From Roseobacter sp. MED193 (GTDB taxonomy: Bacteria; Pseudomonadota; Alphaproteobacteria; Rhodobacterales; Rhodobacteraceae), in NCBI RefSeq assembly GCF_000152965.1, contig NZ_AANB01000005.1:1-64000 (forward strand): a stretch of DNA of 64,000 nt, given 5' to 3'. The notes under the pieces are model-generated. The model was not told where the DNA came from and did no database searches. It saw only the letters and a list, made by a program, of their open reading frames with translations. The position numbers were made by a program, and so were the translations under genes. Positions 34,140 to 43,072 of this stretch are shown piece by piece. The first letter of the stretch is position 1. The number at the start of each line of letters is the position of its first letter.

Positions 34140-37100
34140 TACATCGACTTCGGGCAGCGGAATTTGGCCATTGCCGGCAGGGCAAAGGGATTCACAACCG
34201 ATCCAGATTGCAGCTCGAACAGGGCCAAGCGGCCGCCGACCCGGAAATTCACCCGCCGCCGGTCGCTCACATTGGTGCGCCGCACCTCAGCCGCGTCCAG
34301 CAGCCGGAACCAAGCCCAGGGACCGTCACGAGACATGGTATTCTCATTGCCACGCCGCTGTGGCAAGAGAGTGATCCGCGCCAAACCAACCGACCCAGGC
34401 CAATTCACGGCGACCGGCGTCGGCTGCCCCATGCGGTGATTATAGCTCACCTTGGTACCGTCAATTTCCAGCAATACTTCCTTGGCCTTGGGGTCCAGCG
34501 CCTTGGGCGTGATCTGAAACTGCACCGAAGGCGTCGCAGCACCATTGAAGAATGCATCGCGGATTTCCGCAGCATATTGCATCTGCTGCAATACGGCTTG
34601 GCTGATGCCCAGGTCCACGTCATTGACCCTTTTCCAGGTCCAGGGCCGGGTGCGGGTATCGACATATTTCAGCAGGTTTTCGTCAAAGAACCCATCGATG
34701 AGCCCCCCTGGTGCAAAAAGCTTGGCAAAATCTACCATTGCCACATCGGCCCGTGCACGCCGGTTGAAGGGATAGCGGTTATCCAGCGCCTTTTGACAAA
34801 ACGGCAGTACCGAAGATTGCCAGCGCGCATTGATCGACGCCCGCGTACCTTCGGATGTGATACCTGAGGAGCCCGCCGAAATCTGGGTTGCCCAGCGTTG
34901 GATTGGCCCGTCAATCCGGGAGGCTGTCTGCTGGAACTGCAATAGGGCCTGACCGCTCTCGCCAGAGGCCACACCGCTGAACGACATCTTGTTCAGCTCT
35001 TGATAAACCAGTTGCAAGGATCCCATCAGGTCGTCCAATCGCGAAGGCTGCCCTTCCAATCGGACCACAAGGTCATGCAACCATTGAAAGCGTTCTTGAA
35101 CGTAAGATCCCGGTGGTTTGGGCGCCTCTCCGGGCGCGTTGGCTGCGGATTTCATCAATGCTTCCAACAGGATCTGCCCCTGAATGGACAACCCGGAACG
35201 GGTCTCGATCCCTACGATCTGCGAAACCCCTTCGTTGAGGGATTCAGAATCCAAAGCCGAACGATCCTCAGCCAGACGGGTCTCGCGGCTGATCTCCGTC
35301 AGAATGTTCATAATCGGTGAGGTTGGTCCGGACAGGACATTTGTAACCTCGACCGCATGGCTGAGCGATTCCAGCGGCACGATATCCACATCGCCCAGGA
35401 CCTGATCATAGCGGCTGATATAGTCGTTGTAATAGAGATCAAGCACATCGCGGCTCAGCGCCAACAGCGCTGCATCGCTTTGGCCATCCCCGGCACGCTC
35501 GCCCAATACCCAGGCCTCATTCTGTACCCGTTCGGACACGCTGACGGCCTCGGGCAGGAAGACATTGTTAAAGCCATCGTAGGTGAAAATACCCTCAACG
35601 CCCTCGTTTAAAGGCTTACCAGAACTGCGCACCAGAACACGTTTCACCGAAGGACCACCGATCTCGGTCAGCCGCCATTTTGGCAGGCTGGTGGCCTGGT
35701 TGGAATTGATAATTCCGTTGTAGACCCGTTGCGCCAACGGCATTTCAGACAGGATATTCTGTGCTTGTTCTACCAGCGGGCCGTTCAAAGCGATCTCTTC
35801 CATCGGCTGCGACAGCAGCGCGGACAAATGATCGGTCAGATCGCTCCGCAGCTGCCCCCGTGACGCACCAGGATAGGCCACCAGCTCCCAGTCGAGCCGC
35901 ATCCACTCCTTAACCAGATCCGGATTCATCGGTCCCTGCAAGCCTAGCATCAGATAGATCTTCAGCGCCTCATAGAGCACGTCTGGATTGTTCACATTGC
36001 CTTCGATTTGCTCTTCCAAACGCACCAACAGACGTGGCAGCAGACGTTGGTTGAGCGCGGCACGATAGGTCTGTGCTGTTTGGGTGCCGATCACCTCGCC
36101 CTGATAGAGCCCATAGGTCATGGCGCGTTCGGGCTTTGGATCTGACAGCACCGGATTGCCAGGCATATCTCGCAACAGGTTGAGCGCCGCAGCCACAGGG
36201 ACCAAATCAGTATCCCCCACCGGGCTGGGCGGCAGCGTGGCAGCACGGGCCTGATAGTCCACGACCTTTGCCTCAGCCGCGCGGATAAATTCAGCGTTCT
36301 GGAAATAGGAATTTACCCAGAGCCCACCCATAGCAAAGGCCACCAGGATCGTTGCCGTAATTGCCAGACGACGGGTCCAGCGGTAGCGGCGCTCGACCTT
36401 GTCATCGGCAGAAACCAAACCTGCCTCAGGGAACAGCACACCTTCAAACAGACGGGTCAGGAAAAAGGACCGCCCGGTCCCCTGCCCGGTGCCGATGGCC
36501 TGTCTGCCAATCCCAAAGGTCTGCGCCATACCCAACATCAGCCGGTCAATTGGCGTGCCTTCCTGGGTGCCCGAGGTGAAATAGACACCACGCAGCATCT
36601 GACGTTGCTCGTAGCGGTTATCCTGAAAGACTTCGCTCAAAAACTCCTTGGCAACACTGCGCATCGAGGCCACCTGCGAGGGAAACCCAGCCACCAACGC
36701 CCGACGTTGGTGATCTGTCTCGCTTTGCATCTTTTCCAGCAGTTGCGCGTTCATCTGCCCCAGAAGCCCAGCAAATTCATCATCGAAATGTTCAATCGCG
36801 GCGGCTTCTTTTTTGCTTTTGACCAAGGGCAGGGTAAAGCCCCAGACCTGCTCGCGTTCCTCTTTCCCTAAGGCGTCAAAATATTCCTGAAAGCCCGCGA
36901 TGAGATCCGCCTTGGTGAACAAAACATAGACCGGGAACCGCACGCCAAGCCGCTCGCGCAGCTCCGACAAGCGACGCCGAACCGCCTGCGCATGAGATTT
37001 CTGCGTCACCTCATCCTGCAATGACAGATCGGAGAGCGAGATCGCCACCAAAGCCCCATTGATCGGCTGGCGCTTGCGGTACTTTTTCAACAGGCCCAAA

Positions 37101-37711
37101 AACCCAAGCCAAGCTGCATTATCGGCCTCAGCATCGCTTTCTTGCGTGGTGTAGCGCCCAGCGGTATCGATCAGAACGGCCTCATTTGTGAACCACCAAT
37201 CACAATTACGCGTACCGCCCACGCCGCCAATCGCGGCTTTGCCAAGCTTATCCGCCAATGGAAACTGCAGGCCAGAATTGACAATGGCCGTGGTTTTCCC
37301 TGATCCGGGGGGGCCAATGATGACATACCAGGGCAGCACATTCAGATGCCGCCGCCCGTTTTTGGACTTGCGCAATTCTGCCATGGCTTGCTTGAACTTG
37401 CCCCGCAGCTCGCCAATTTCTTCGAGCGTCGCATCGTCGTCTTCACCGGTATCGACGGCCTCAACCATGTCGTCCGCCATGGCGCGGTCACGGCGACGTC
37501 TGAGGAAGAACACCAATCCAATGATAAAGAGGATTATCACCCAGATCACCACGATGGTGATTACCCGCGCCTGAACACTGTCAAACGGCCGCCAGTCTGC
37601 GCCGCCGATATAGGGCGCAAAGAACCAGGTGCAGGCCGAAAGCGCGATCGCCAGAAGGATCAGTGCCGAATAGAGCGATTTAAACAGCGGCAGAAAATAA
37701 CGGCGGATCAT
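34139..37711 (-). CDS. tssM: T6SS membrane-complex protein TssM (IcmF)
   Basis: A 1190-residue inner-membrane protein. Two hydrophobic segments lie at about 12-35 and 48-70, a third near 445-465. The cytoplasmic NTPase-like domain has Walker A GPPGSGKTTAIVNSG (about 133) and IDTAGRYTTQES; the large periplasmic part ends in the IcmF C-terminal beta domain (FRLLDAAEVRRTN). TssM joins TssL to make the trans-envelope complex. The usual lipoprotein partner TssJ is not encoded here, as in several alphaproteobacterial systems. ATGA overlap with tssL. Confidence 0.96.
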   Translation of the reverse strand: MIRRYFLPLFKSLYSALILLAIALSACTWFFAPYIGGADWRPFDSVQARVITIVVIWVIILFIIGLVFFLRRRRDRAMADDMVEAVDTGEDDDATLEEIGELRGKFKQAMAELRKSKNGRRHLNVLPWYVIIGPPGSGKTTAIVNSGLQFPLADKLGKAAIGGVGGTRNCDWWFTNEAVLIDTAGRYTTQESDAEADNAAWLGFLGLLKKYRKRQPINGALVAISLSDLSLQDEVTQKSHAQAVRRRLSELRERLGVRFPVYVLFTKADLIAGFQEYFDALGKEEREQVWGFTLPLVKSKKEAAAIEHFDDEFAGLLGQMNAQLLEKMQSETDHQRRALVAGFPSQVASMRSVAKEFLSEVFQDNRYEQRQMLRGVYFTSGTQEGTPIDRLMLGMAQTFGIGRQAIGTGQGTGRSFFLTRLFEGVLFPEAGLVSADDKVERRYRWTRRLAITATILVAFAMGGLWVNSYFQNAEFIRAAEAKVVDYQARAATLPPSPVGDTDLVPVAAALNLLRDMPGNPVLSDPKPERAMTYGLYQGEVIGTQTAQTYRAALNQRLLPRLLVRLEEQIEGNVNNPDVLYEALKIYLMLGLQGPMNPDLVKEWMRLDWELVAYPGASRGQLRSDLTDHLSALLSQPMEEIALNGPLVEQAQNILSEMPLAQRVYNGIINSNQATSLPKWRLTEIGGPSVKRVLVRSSGKPLNEGVEGIFTYDGFNNVFLPEAVSVSERVQNEAWVLGERAGDGQSDAALLALSRDVLDLYYNDYISRYDQVLGDVDIVPLESLSHAVEVTNVLSGPTSPIMNILTEISRETRLAEDRSALDSESLNEGVSQIVGIETRSGLSIQGQILLEALMKSAANAPGEAPKPPGSYVQERFQWLHDLVVRLEGQPSRLDDLMGSLQLVYQELNKMSFSGVASGESGQALLQFQQTASRIDGPIQRWATQISAGSSGITSEGTRASINARWQSSVLPFCQKALDNRYPFNRRARADVAMVDFAKLFAPGGLIDGFFDENLLKYVDTRTRPWTWKRVNDVDLGISQAVLQQMQYAAEIRDAFFNGAATPSVQFQITPKALDPKAKEVLLEIDGTKVSYNHRMGQPTPVAVNWPGSVGLARITLLPQRRGNENTMSRDGPWAWFRLLDAAEVRRTNVSDRRRVNFRVGGRLALFELQSGSVVNPFALPAMAKFRCPKSM

Positions 37712-39141
37712 TGGTCAACCTCCTGCACCAGCAAGATCTCGATGCGACGGTTCTTTGCCCGCCCGGCTTTGGTGCCATTATCGGCAATCGGTTCTTTCTC
37801 CGCGCGCCCTTCGGCGGACAGGCGATCCGGGTCATCAAAAACCTGAGCCATGCCACTCATCACTGATTTCGCCCGCGCCAAAGACAGCGCCATATTGGAG
37901 GGAAAGCGGGAGGAGCGGATTGGAACATTATCTGAATGACCGGCCACAATGACCTGCCCCTTCTCATCGTTCAACGCCTCGGCGACACGGGCGACCGGCG
38001 TTTTAAATGCTTTGCTCAGCTGATCAGAACCAGAGCCAAACATCCCCGAACCCGCCAGCCGAATAATCAAGGTATTGCCCTTCTGGAAAACCTGAACAAT
38101 GCCTTCGTCAATTTCAGGGCCCAGGAAATCTGCAACCTTTGCCACCTGTTCTTCGAGGGTCTGTATGGGTGGCGGCGGTGGTGGCGGCGGTGCCCGACGC
38201 TCCAGCTCCACAGCCGGACCGGAATCCACGATGCTAAGTTGGCCCACTACATTTCCTGTTTGGTTGGACAATACCCAGCTGAGCCCCAGGAACTGCGCCA
38301 CCAGCAAGACAGAAGTAACCACCAAGGCGATCCAAACCAGGCGCCACGCGGAGAGCACCTTGAAGGGTCTGACGACCCCCTCCCAATGGGGCGACAGATC
38401 CCGTTCTACCGGGCCACGCTGATTGCGCAGGATACGGGCCAGCGCTGCGCGGATTTGCAGATGCTTCTCCGGTCCGCCCTGTTCGATACGCAGGCGGCCC
38501 TCAAACCCCAGTGACATGCACATATAGAGAAACTCCAGCATGTCGATATTGGCGCCAGGTTCTTTTTCCAGCCGCGCCAAGAGATCATAAAACCGATCAC
38601 CACCCACGGTTTCGCGGTGAAACGTCCCGACCATGGACTGCAAGCCCCAACTGGACTGCCCACCCCAAGGCGTGTTTAGCACCACATCATCTAGGGTCGC
38701 ACAGAGCGCATAGCGGGCGACCTTGACGGTCTGCGCGGCAATACCCGCCTGCAAGGCGCGGTTCTCAAAGGCGCGCACCTCTGCCACCACGTTTTTTCGC
38801 AGCCCGTCCGGGTCCATATGCTGGGCGCGGTTACGAATGCGGCTAATGAGGGCAAACAGAGTCGAGGCACAGGCCGCCAGGGGGTTCATCCCCGTCAGCG
38901 CCATAGGGGCCGCTTTTCCAGCGGCACCACCCGCGGTCTGGTTGCTTTGACCCGTGGTACTGGCGGCCTGCGGCACCCCAAAGGCATCTTCTCCCAGACC
39001 TGAAGCCCCGCCCTGGCCAGCTTCAGGTGCAGCAACAGAGGGCGAGGGCGGCGTCGCAGGTCGACGTCCACCAGGATTTGGGCGGATCACCGTTTTGTCG
39101 GTATCACCCGGTTCCGCAAAGGGATCGTCATAATCACCCAT
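37708..39141 (-). CDS. tssL: T6SS TssL with OmpA-like peptidoglycan-binding domain
   Basis: A 477-residue protein. Residues 1-80 are a low-complexity cytoplasmic tail; about 80-265 form the DotU/IcmH domain (FALISRIRNRAQH, RYALCATLDDVVLNTPWG, LEFLYMCMSLGFEGR). A membrane segment lies at about 215-245 and a proline run (PPPPPPP) at about 318. The C-terminus is an OmpA-like domain (VIVAGHSDNVPIRSS, LARAKSVMSG, AKNRRIEILL) that would anchor the complex to peptidoglycan, which may compensate for the missing TssJ. Confidence 0.95.
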   Translation of the reverse strand: MGDYDDPFAEPGDTDKTVIRPNPGGRRPATPPSPSVAAPEAGQGGASGLGEDAFGVPQAASTTGQSNQTAGGAAGKAAPMALTGMNPLAACASTLFALISRIRNRAQHMDPDGLRKNVVAEVRAFENRALQAGIAAQTVKVARYALCATLDDVVLNTPWGGQSSWGLQSMVGTFHRETVGGDRFYDLLARLEKEPGANIDMLEFLYMCMSLGFEGRLRIEQGGPEKHLQIRAALARILRNQRGPVERDLSPHWEGVVRPFKVLSAWRLVWIALVVTSVLLVAQFLGLSWVLSNQTGNVVGQLSIVDSGPAVELERRAPPPPPPPPIQTLEEQVAKVADFLGPEIDEGIVQVFQKGNTLIIRLAGSGMFGSGSDQLSKAFKTPVARVAEALNDEKGQVIVAGHSDNVPIRSSRFPSNMALSLARAKSVMSGMAQVFDDPDRLSAEGRAEKEPIADNGTKAGRAKNRRIEILLVQEVDQ

Positions 39142-39210
39142 GATCTCTTACCCACTCACCATATTACTAAAACCACCCGCCGCAGCGGAGAGTTAATAAG
39201 CCTGTTTGCC

Positions 39211-40551
39211 TTAGCTGTTGCGGATGGCCCAAAGTTCCATCTTAAGCCCTGGATACTGCCCAGACACATGCACCGCCACGCCGCCAGAGGTGGTCATTTT
39301 GCGCCAATAGGGGCTGTCGGAATCCATCTCAAAATAGACCACACCAGAATGATAAGGGATCTGACGCGGAGCCACTGGCAAGGGCCGCAGGGTGATCCCT
39401 GGCAGCGCCGAATTGACCAGCTGGCGGATTTCTTCCACCGGGCCAATCTTGGCCTGGCCTGCAAAATGACGCCGTACATCTTCGGCAGGCAAATCCGCGC
39501 TAACCGCCAACACAAAACCAGCATTGCCCAGCAATTTGCGGTCGGCAATCACCCCAACCGAAATACCATATTTGCGCTCTTCCAACTTGATCGCGATGGC
39601 CGTCTGTTCCAGCACTGAGCTGAGATACTGCCGCAACACGCGAATAAGCGGAGCAAAGCAGCCCATCAGATCATCATGGGTATATGACGGCAGTTCCGGG
39701 GCCTGTTTGTCTGCCGCCATATAGCCAGACAGCTCTCCGGCCAGCCCGGCACAAAGCATATAAAGGCGCTCCGGGTGCAGGTTCTCGATCTGGCGTAAAT
39801 GCCGGATCATTGGCAGCATCCGGTTCACCACTGACAGCAGCATGAAATCAGACACATCCGCCACTCCACGGGCAGTGCCTGCTTCTGCCAGACGGCCCGA
39901 CAAAGCCTCCATCCGATGCGCCAGCAGCCCCTCTAACTCCCGCAGGAAATCCCGCAGGACTGAGGCCGCTCGCGCATCCAGACAGGAGGGGATAAAGGCC
40001 TGATCCAGGATAATCTCTTTGTCCGAACGCACCTCGATGATACGGGCCACCGGGATTGCCAACATATCCGCCATGTCATCGACACCCAGGGCAAACTGCA
40101 GGCGCATCTTACCCACATTAAGCGGCACCGGTTTGCGCTCAGTGCTGGTCACATCGGTGACTTCCTGACTGGAGGGACGCAATCGGCTGGCGGAACGTTC
40201 AGCGCCGCTCAGATCCACCTCTATCGCGCCCTGGCGCCGCTGGGGAACCGTCAAGTAGACGACGCAATCCTTGATGGTGGTCGGCACCTCCAGCGCAGGG
40301 GGGTGCGGGTCGGCCATCGGCACCCGAAAAATACACCCATCCTGCGTCAAGCCCTCGCAGGATTTAAGCGCAAACTGGCCAATTTTCAGCGCCTCATGGT
40401 CAATCTCCAAAGCATTGACCCCCCAGGCATAGGGGCCAAGACGACGGGCCAGGCCTGTCACCAGGCCTTCGGTATAGCGATCTGATTGCTGGAAGTGATG
40501 CGGCTGTAAAAATAGCCCCTCCGTCCAAAGCACCTTGCTGTCCCAGGACAC
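39211..40551 (-). CDS. tssK: T6SS baseplate protein TssK
   Basis: A 446-residue TssK: KVLWTEGLFLQPHHFQQSDRY at the N-terminus is diagnostic, followed by LKSCEGLTQDG, MLPMIRHLRQIENLHPERLY and YKMELWAIRNS-like C-terminus (PGLKMELWAIRNS). TssK connects the baseplate wedges to the TssL/TssM complex. The gap to tssL is 69 bases and holds no clear signal. Confidence 0.95.
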   Translation of the reverse strand: MSWDSKVLWTEGLFLQPHHFQQSDRYTEGLVTGLARRLGPYAWGVNALEIDHEALKIGQFALKSCEGLTQDGCIFRVPMADPHPPALEVPTTIKDCVVYLTVPQRRQGAIEVDLSGAERSASRLRPSSQEVTDVTSTERKPVPLNVGKMRLQFALGVDDMADMLAIPVARIIEVRSDKEIILDQAFIPSCLDARAASVLRDFLRELEGLLAHRMEALSGRLAEAGTARGVADVSDFMLLSVVNRMLPMIRHLRQIENLHPERLYMLCAGLAGELSGYMAADKQAPELPSYTHDDLMGCFAPLIRVLRQYLSSVLEQTAIAIKLEERKYGISVGVIADRKLLGNAGFVLAVSADLPAEDVRRHFAGQAKIGPVEEIRQLVNSALPGITLRPLPVAPRQIPYHSGVVYFEMDSDSPYWRKMTTSGGVAVHVSGQYPGLKMELWAIRNS

Positions 40552-40592
40552 CTGGTTCTCCCCTATTAATTGCCCGCGCCGATCGGCACGGT

Positions 40593-42128
40593 TCAGTCTT
40601 TTAATTTGTCCAATTGCGCCTTGTAGGCCCGCGCAAATTCACGGCTGAACAAGTCATGAAAATCATTCTCAGCCTGATCCGAAATCTCGGAAAACAGCCG
40701 CTCATAGACATCCCAATAACGCGCCTTCTTGCCCCGTAAGAGACCGCTAAGCCCACCCTTGTCTTCGATCTGCGCCTCTAGCGCCTTAGGATCAAGCCGG
40801 GTCAGAACGCCCTTGAGGGCCGCCTCCATACCGGTCACCATAGCAACCTCATGGGCCTTGATGTCCTTCAAGGCCTCTTCCGCTGCGGTTTCCGGGCTAA
40901 GGTAGCCCTTGGTGGCAGGTTTCAGCATGGCCTCAATCGCCTGTTCCGGCGTGATCGAGAATTTCAACGGGTTGTTGCCCCCAGCCGAGATCATCGTCTG
41001 TTCGATACGGAACTCCGACTTGATCGAGGTCCGCGTCATCAGGATTTCACGGATGCCGGTTACCAGAGTCTGCAAAACCCGCCCCATGCGGCCCATGGAT
41101 TTGACCGGGTCCTCATCCCCCAAAGCATCCTCTTCCACACCAAGCCCCCGCAAAAAAGCAGAAGTTGCGGCTGACGACGACCCTGGTTGAGCTGCAGGTT
41201 CCGGCTCTGGCTGGGTTGGCGTTTCTTTTACCGCAGGTTGAGCGGCCGGGGCAGCAACAGGGGCCTCCAACGTGGTGGCCGCTGTATCGGAAGGCTCCGC
41301 AAATGGGTCGGAGGAGGCCGCATCAACAGCTGGACTGACGGGCGCAGTGCTTTGTACCGGAACGGGTTCAGGAGGCGCTGCGACGGGTTCAACCGGCGCC
41401 GCAGCTGGTGTGGGCGCTGGCTCGGGCGCGGCAGGCTCCCCTATGCCTGACAGAAAGTCATCATCCCAATCATCCGGAATTGTCGAAATATGGGCGCTGG
41501 GGGCTGCAAAACTATCTGCCGCCGAAGCGGAGTGACTGGGCAAGCTGGCCCCTACCCCTTCGCGCCCATCGCTAGGCTTTTGGAAAAACGGATCTTCCTC
41601 TTCCCCCAGAGGGGGCAACAGATCATCAATGGGATCAACCGGATTGAGCTGAGAGGGCCCGGTGGGACCCGAGGCCCCAAGCAGATCGTCCAGAAAATCC
41701 CCTGCAGGACCTGCATCATCCAGCAGCGCCAAAGGATCGGGCGCATTATCGGCGACACCATGCGAGGCCGGCGCATCGGACAGCGGATCTGGGATCATAT
41801 GCGCGGCGGATTTACTGTGGATTTCAACCAACAACTCATAGTTCCCAACACAGAGCACATCCCCATTGTTGAGCGGCGTCGGTGTGCGACCCAGCGGTAT
41901 TTTGGAATAGTTCAGAAAGGTGCCATTGGCGCTGAGATCCACCACCACCACATTGCCATTGTGGTCCTCAATGGCGCAGTGATTGCGCGACAACATCTGA
42001 TCCGGGTCTGGCAGGACCATATCATTACTATCACCGCGCCCGATGGTCAGGCTTGGACCCAGCATGGAAACCGGCGCAGCATTGCCAGGCATCGCGCCCG
42101 AATTCTGAAACTTGAGTGTCACCGCCAT
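40593..42128 (-). CDS. tagH: T6SS FHA-domain protein TagH
   Basis: A 511-residue protein. Residues about 20-95 are an FHA domain (GPSLTIGRGDSNDMVL, SRNHCAIEDHNG, DLSANGTFLNYSKI), which reads phosphothreonine. The middle (about 110-320) is acidic and proline-alanine-rich, with several short leucine motifs (PDPLALLDD, FLDDLLG, PIDDLLPPLG). The C-terminal about 190 residues are the conserved TagH region (FLRGLGVEEDAL, GIREILMTRTSIKSEFR, YWDVYERLF). Start 42128 is preferred; its ribosome site ggagg lies in the stop region of the PAAR gene. Confidence 0.93.
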   Translation of the reverse strand: MAVTLKFQNSGAMPGNAAPVSMLGPSLTIGRGDSNDMVLPDPDQMLSRNHCAIEDHNGNVVVVDLSANGTFLNYSKIPLGRTPTPLNNGDVLCVGNYELLVEIHSKSAAHMIPDPLSDAPASHGVADNAPDPLALLDDAGPAGDFLDDLLGASGPTGPSQLNPVDPIDDLLPPLGEEEDPFFQKPSDGREGVGASLPSHSASAADSFAAPSAHISTIPDDWDDDFLSGIGEPAAPEPAPTPAAAPVEPVAAPPEPVPVQSTAPVSPAVDAASSDPFAEPSDTAATTLEAPVAAPAAQPAVKETPTQPEPEPAAQPGSSSAATSAFLRGLGVEEDALGDEDPVKSMGRMGRVLQTLVTGIREILMTRTSIKSEFRIEQTMISAGGNNPLKFSITPEQAIEAMLKPATKGYLSPETAAEEALKDIKAHEVAMVTGMEAALKGVLTRLDPKALEAQIEDKGGLSGLLRGKKARYWDVYERLFSEISDQAENDFHDLFSREFARAYKAQLDKLKD

Positions 42129-42135
42129 GGATCGC

Positions 42136-42435
42136 TTAACCTCCCACCAGCACGGTAAATTCACCCTTGATGATCAAACCGCCACAGGCGGCGTTATCCG
42201 TGATACGCGCCGCAGGCAACTTATTGATCAACACCGTCGCAGAGCCCTTCACAATCGGATGCGGAGGCGCTGCCGTACACATATCGCTCAACCGGGCTGC
42301 GGGCAGTTTGCCCACCAGAACCGTCACCGCGCAGGGTGGCATGATAGGAGTGGGAACCGGCAAGGCCGGTGGTGGAGGGATCGACGGCAGCATACATGCG
42401 TGCAGATCCAATAACCGCGCCTGGGGCATTCCCAT
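42136..42435 (-). CDS. PAAR-domain spike-tip protein
   Basis: A 99-residue protein beginning MGMPQARLLDLHACMLPSI. It is a PAAR protein: VTVLVGKLPAARLSDMC and VLINKLPAARITDNA are the repeated beta segments, with the cysteine/histidine zinc residues typical of the tip. It sharpens the VgrG spike. There is no C-terminal toxin domain, so it is a plain tip. The ATG at 42435 follows aggagg by six bases; the longer open frame lies inside the upstream gene. Confidence 0.92.
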   Translation of the reverse strand: MGMPQARLLDLHACMLPSIPPPPALPVPTPIMPPCAVTVLVGKLPAARLSDMCTAAPPHPIVKGSATVLINKLPAARITDNAACGGLIIKGEFTVLVGG

Positions 42436-42436
42436 C

Positions 42437-43063
42437 TCAGGCCTCCTCCTTCTCGTTACCTGGATCAGGATCGGCTTGTTTGGCCTTACCCTGCCCATTA
42501 CCACCGCGCGCAATATCCAGTGCACGCGCGACCAAAACCCGGCCGTGTTCTTCAAACTTATCAGACAATTGGCTCAATGCTACCATATTCATTGCAAAGG
42601 CCGCCGCTTCCGAGGCCCCGGCTGGGGCTGGATATTGGTTTAGATCCCCCGGCCCCAATGTCCCCGGCGCATAAAGCACCGACAGCGCGCAGTTCACCGT
42701 GTCATCGTCAATATAGGCGTGATCCAGCGTCAGACGCGCAGCATCACGGTTCTCCTCCGATGGATCACGCACCCAGGCTTCGGAACAACTGAGCGAGGCC
42801 GGGTCTTTGTCTGATCGCGGGCCAATGTAATCGCGTGCGGCCATACAGGCCCACCAAACCCGTTCTCGCGGGGGCAGCAACACCCCCAGCAAACGCAACA
42901 GGTCGACCAATGCTTCTTTCTCATAGAGCTCCCGCAATACCACCCCTGCCGTGGCCGTTGGTGGTGCCGTCAAAGGTGTTTTCAACAGCACATTGGCATG
43001 TGACAGCAGCTTGGCCACGGGATCAGCGGGAAGCTTGACCAGGTTTTCAAAATTCTCTGACAT
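42437..43063 (-). CDS. DUF6931-type T6SS accessory protein
   Basis: A 208-residue alpha-helical protein beginning MSENFENLVKLPADPVAKL. The stretches LPPRERVWWACMAAR, NRDAARLTLDHAYIDDDTVNC and EEHGRVLVARALDIARGG suggest the family often placed between vgrG and PAAR in alphaproteobacterial clusters (DUF6931, from memory). Its position suggests an adaptor or chaperone that loads a spike component, but this is inference. The ATG at 43066 is an alternative. The stop is directly before the PAAR ATG. Confidence 0.7.
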   Translation of the reverse strand: MSENFENLVKLPADPVAKLLSHANVLLKTPLTAPPTATAGVVLRELYEKEALVDLLRLLGVLLPPRERVWWACMAARDYIGPRSDKDPASLSCSEAWVRDPSEENRDAARLTLDHAYIDDDTVNCALSVLYAPGTLGPGDLNQYPAPAGASEAAAFAMNMVALSQLSDKFEEHGRVLVARALDIARGGNGQGKAKQADPDPGNEKEEA

Positions 43064-43072
43064 CATTCCCAC

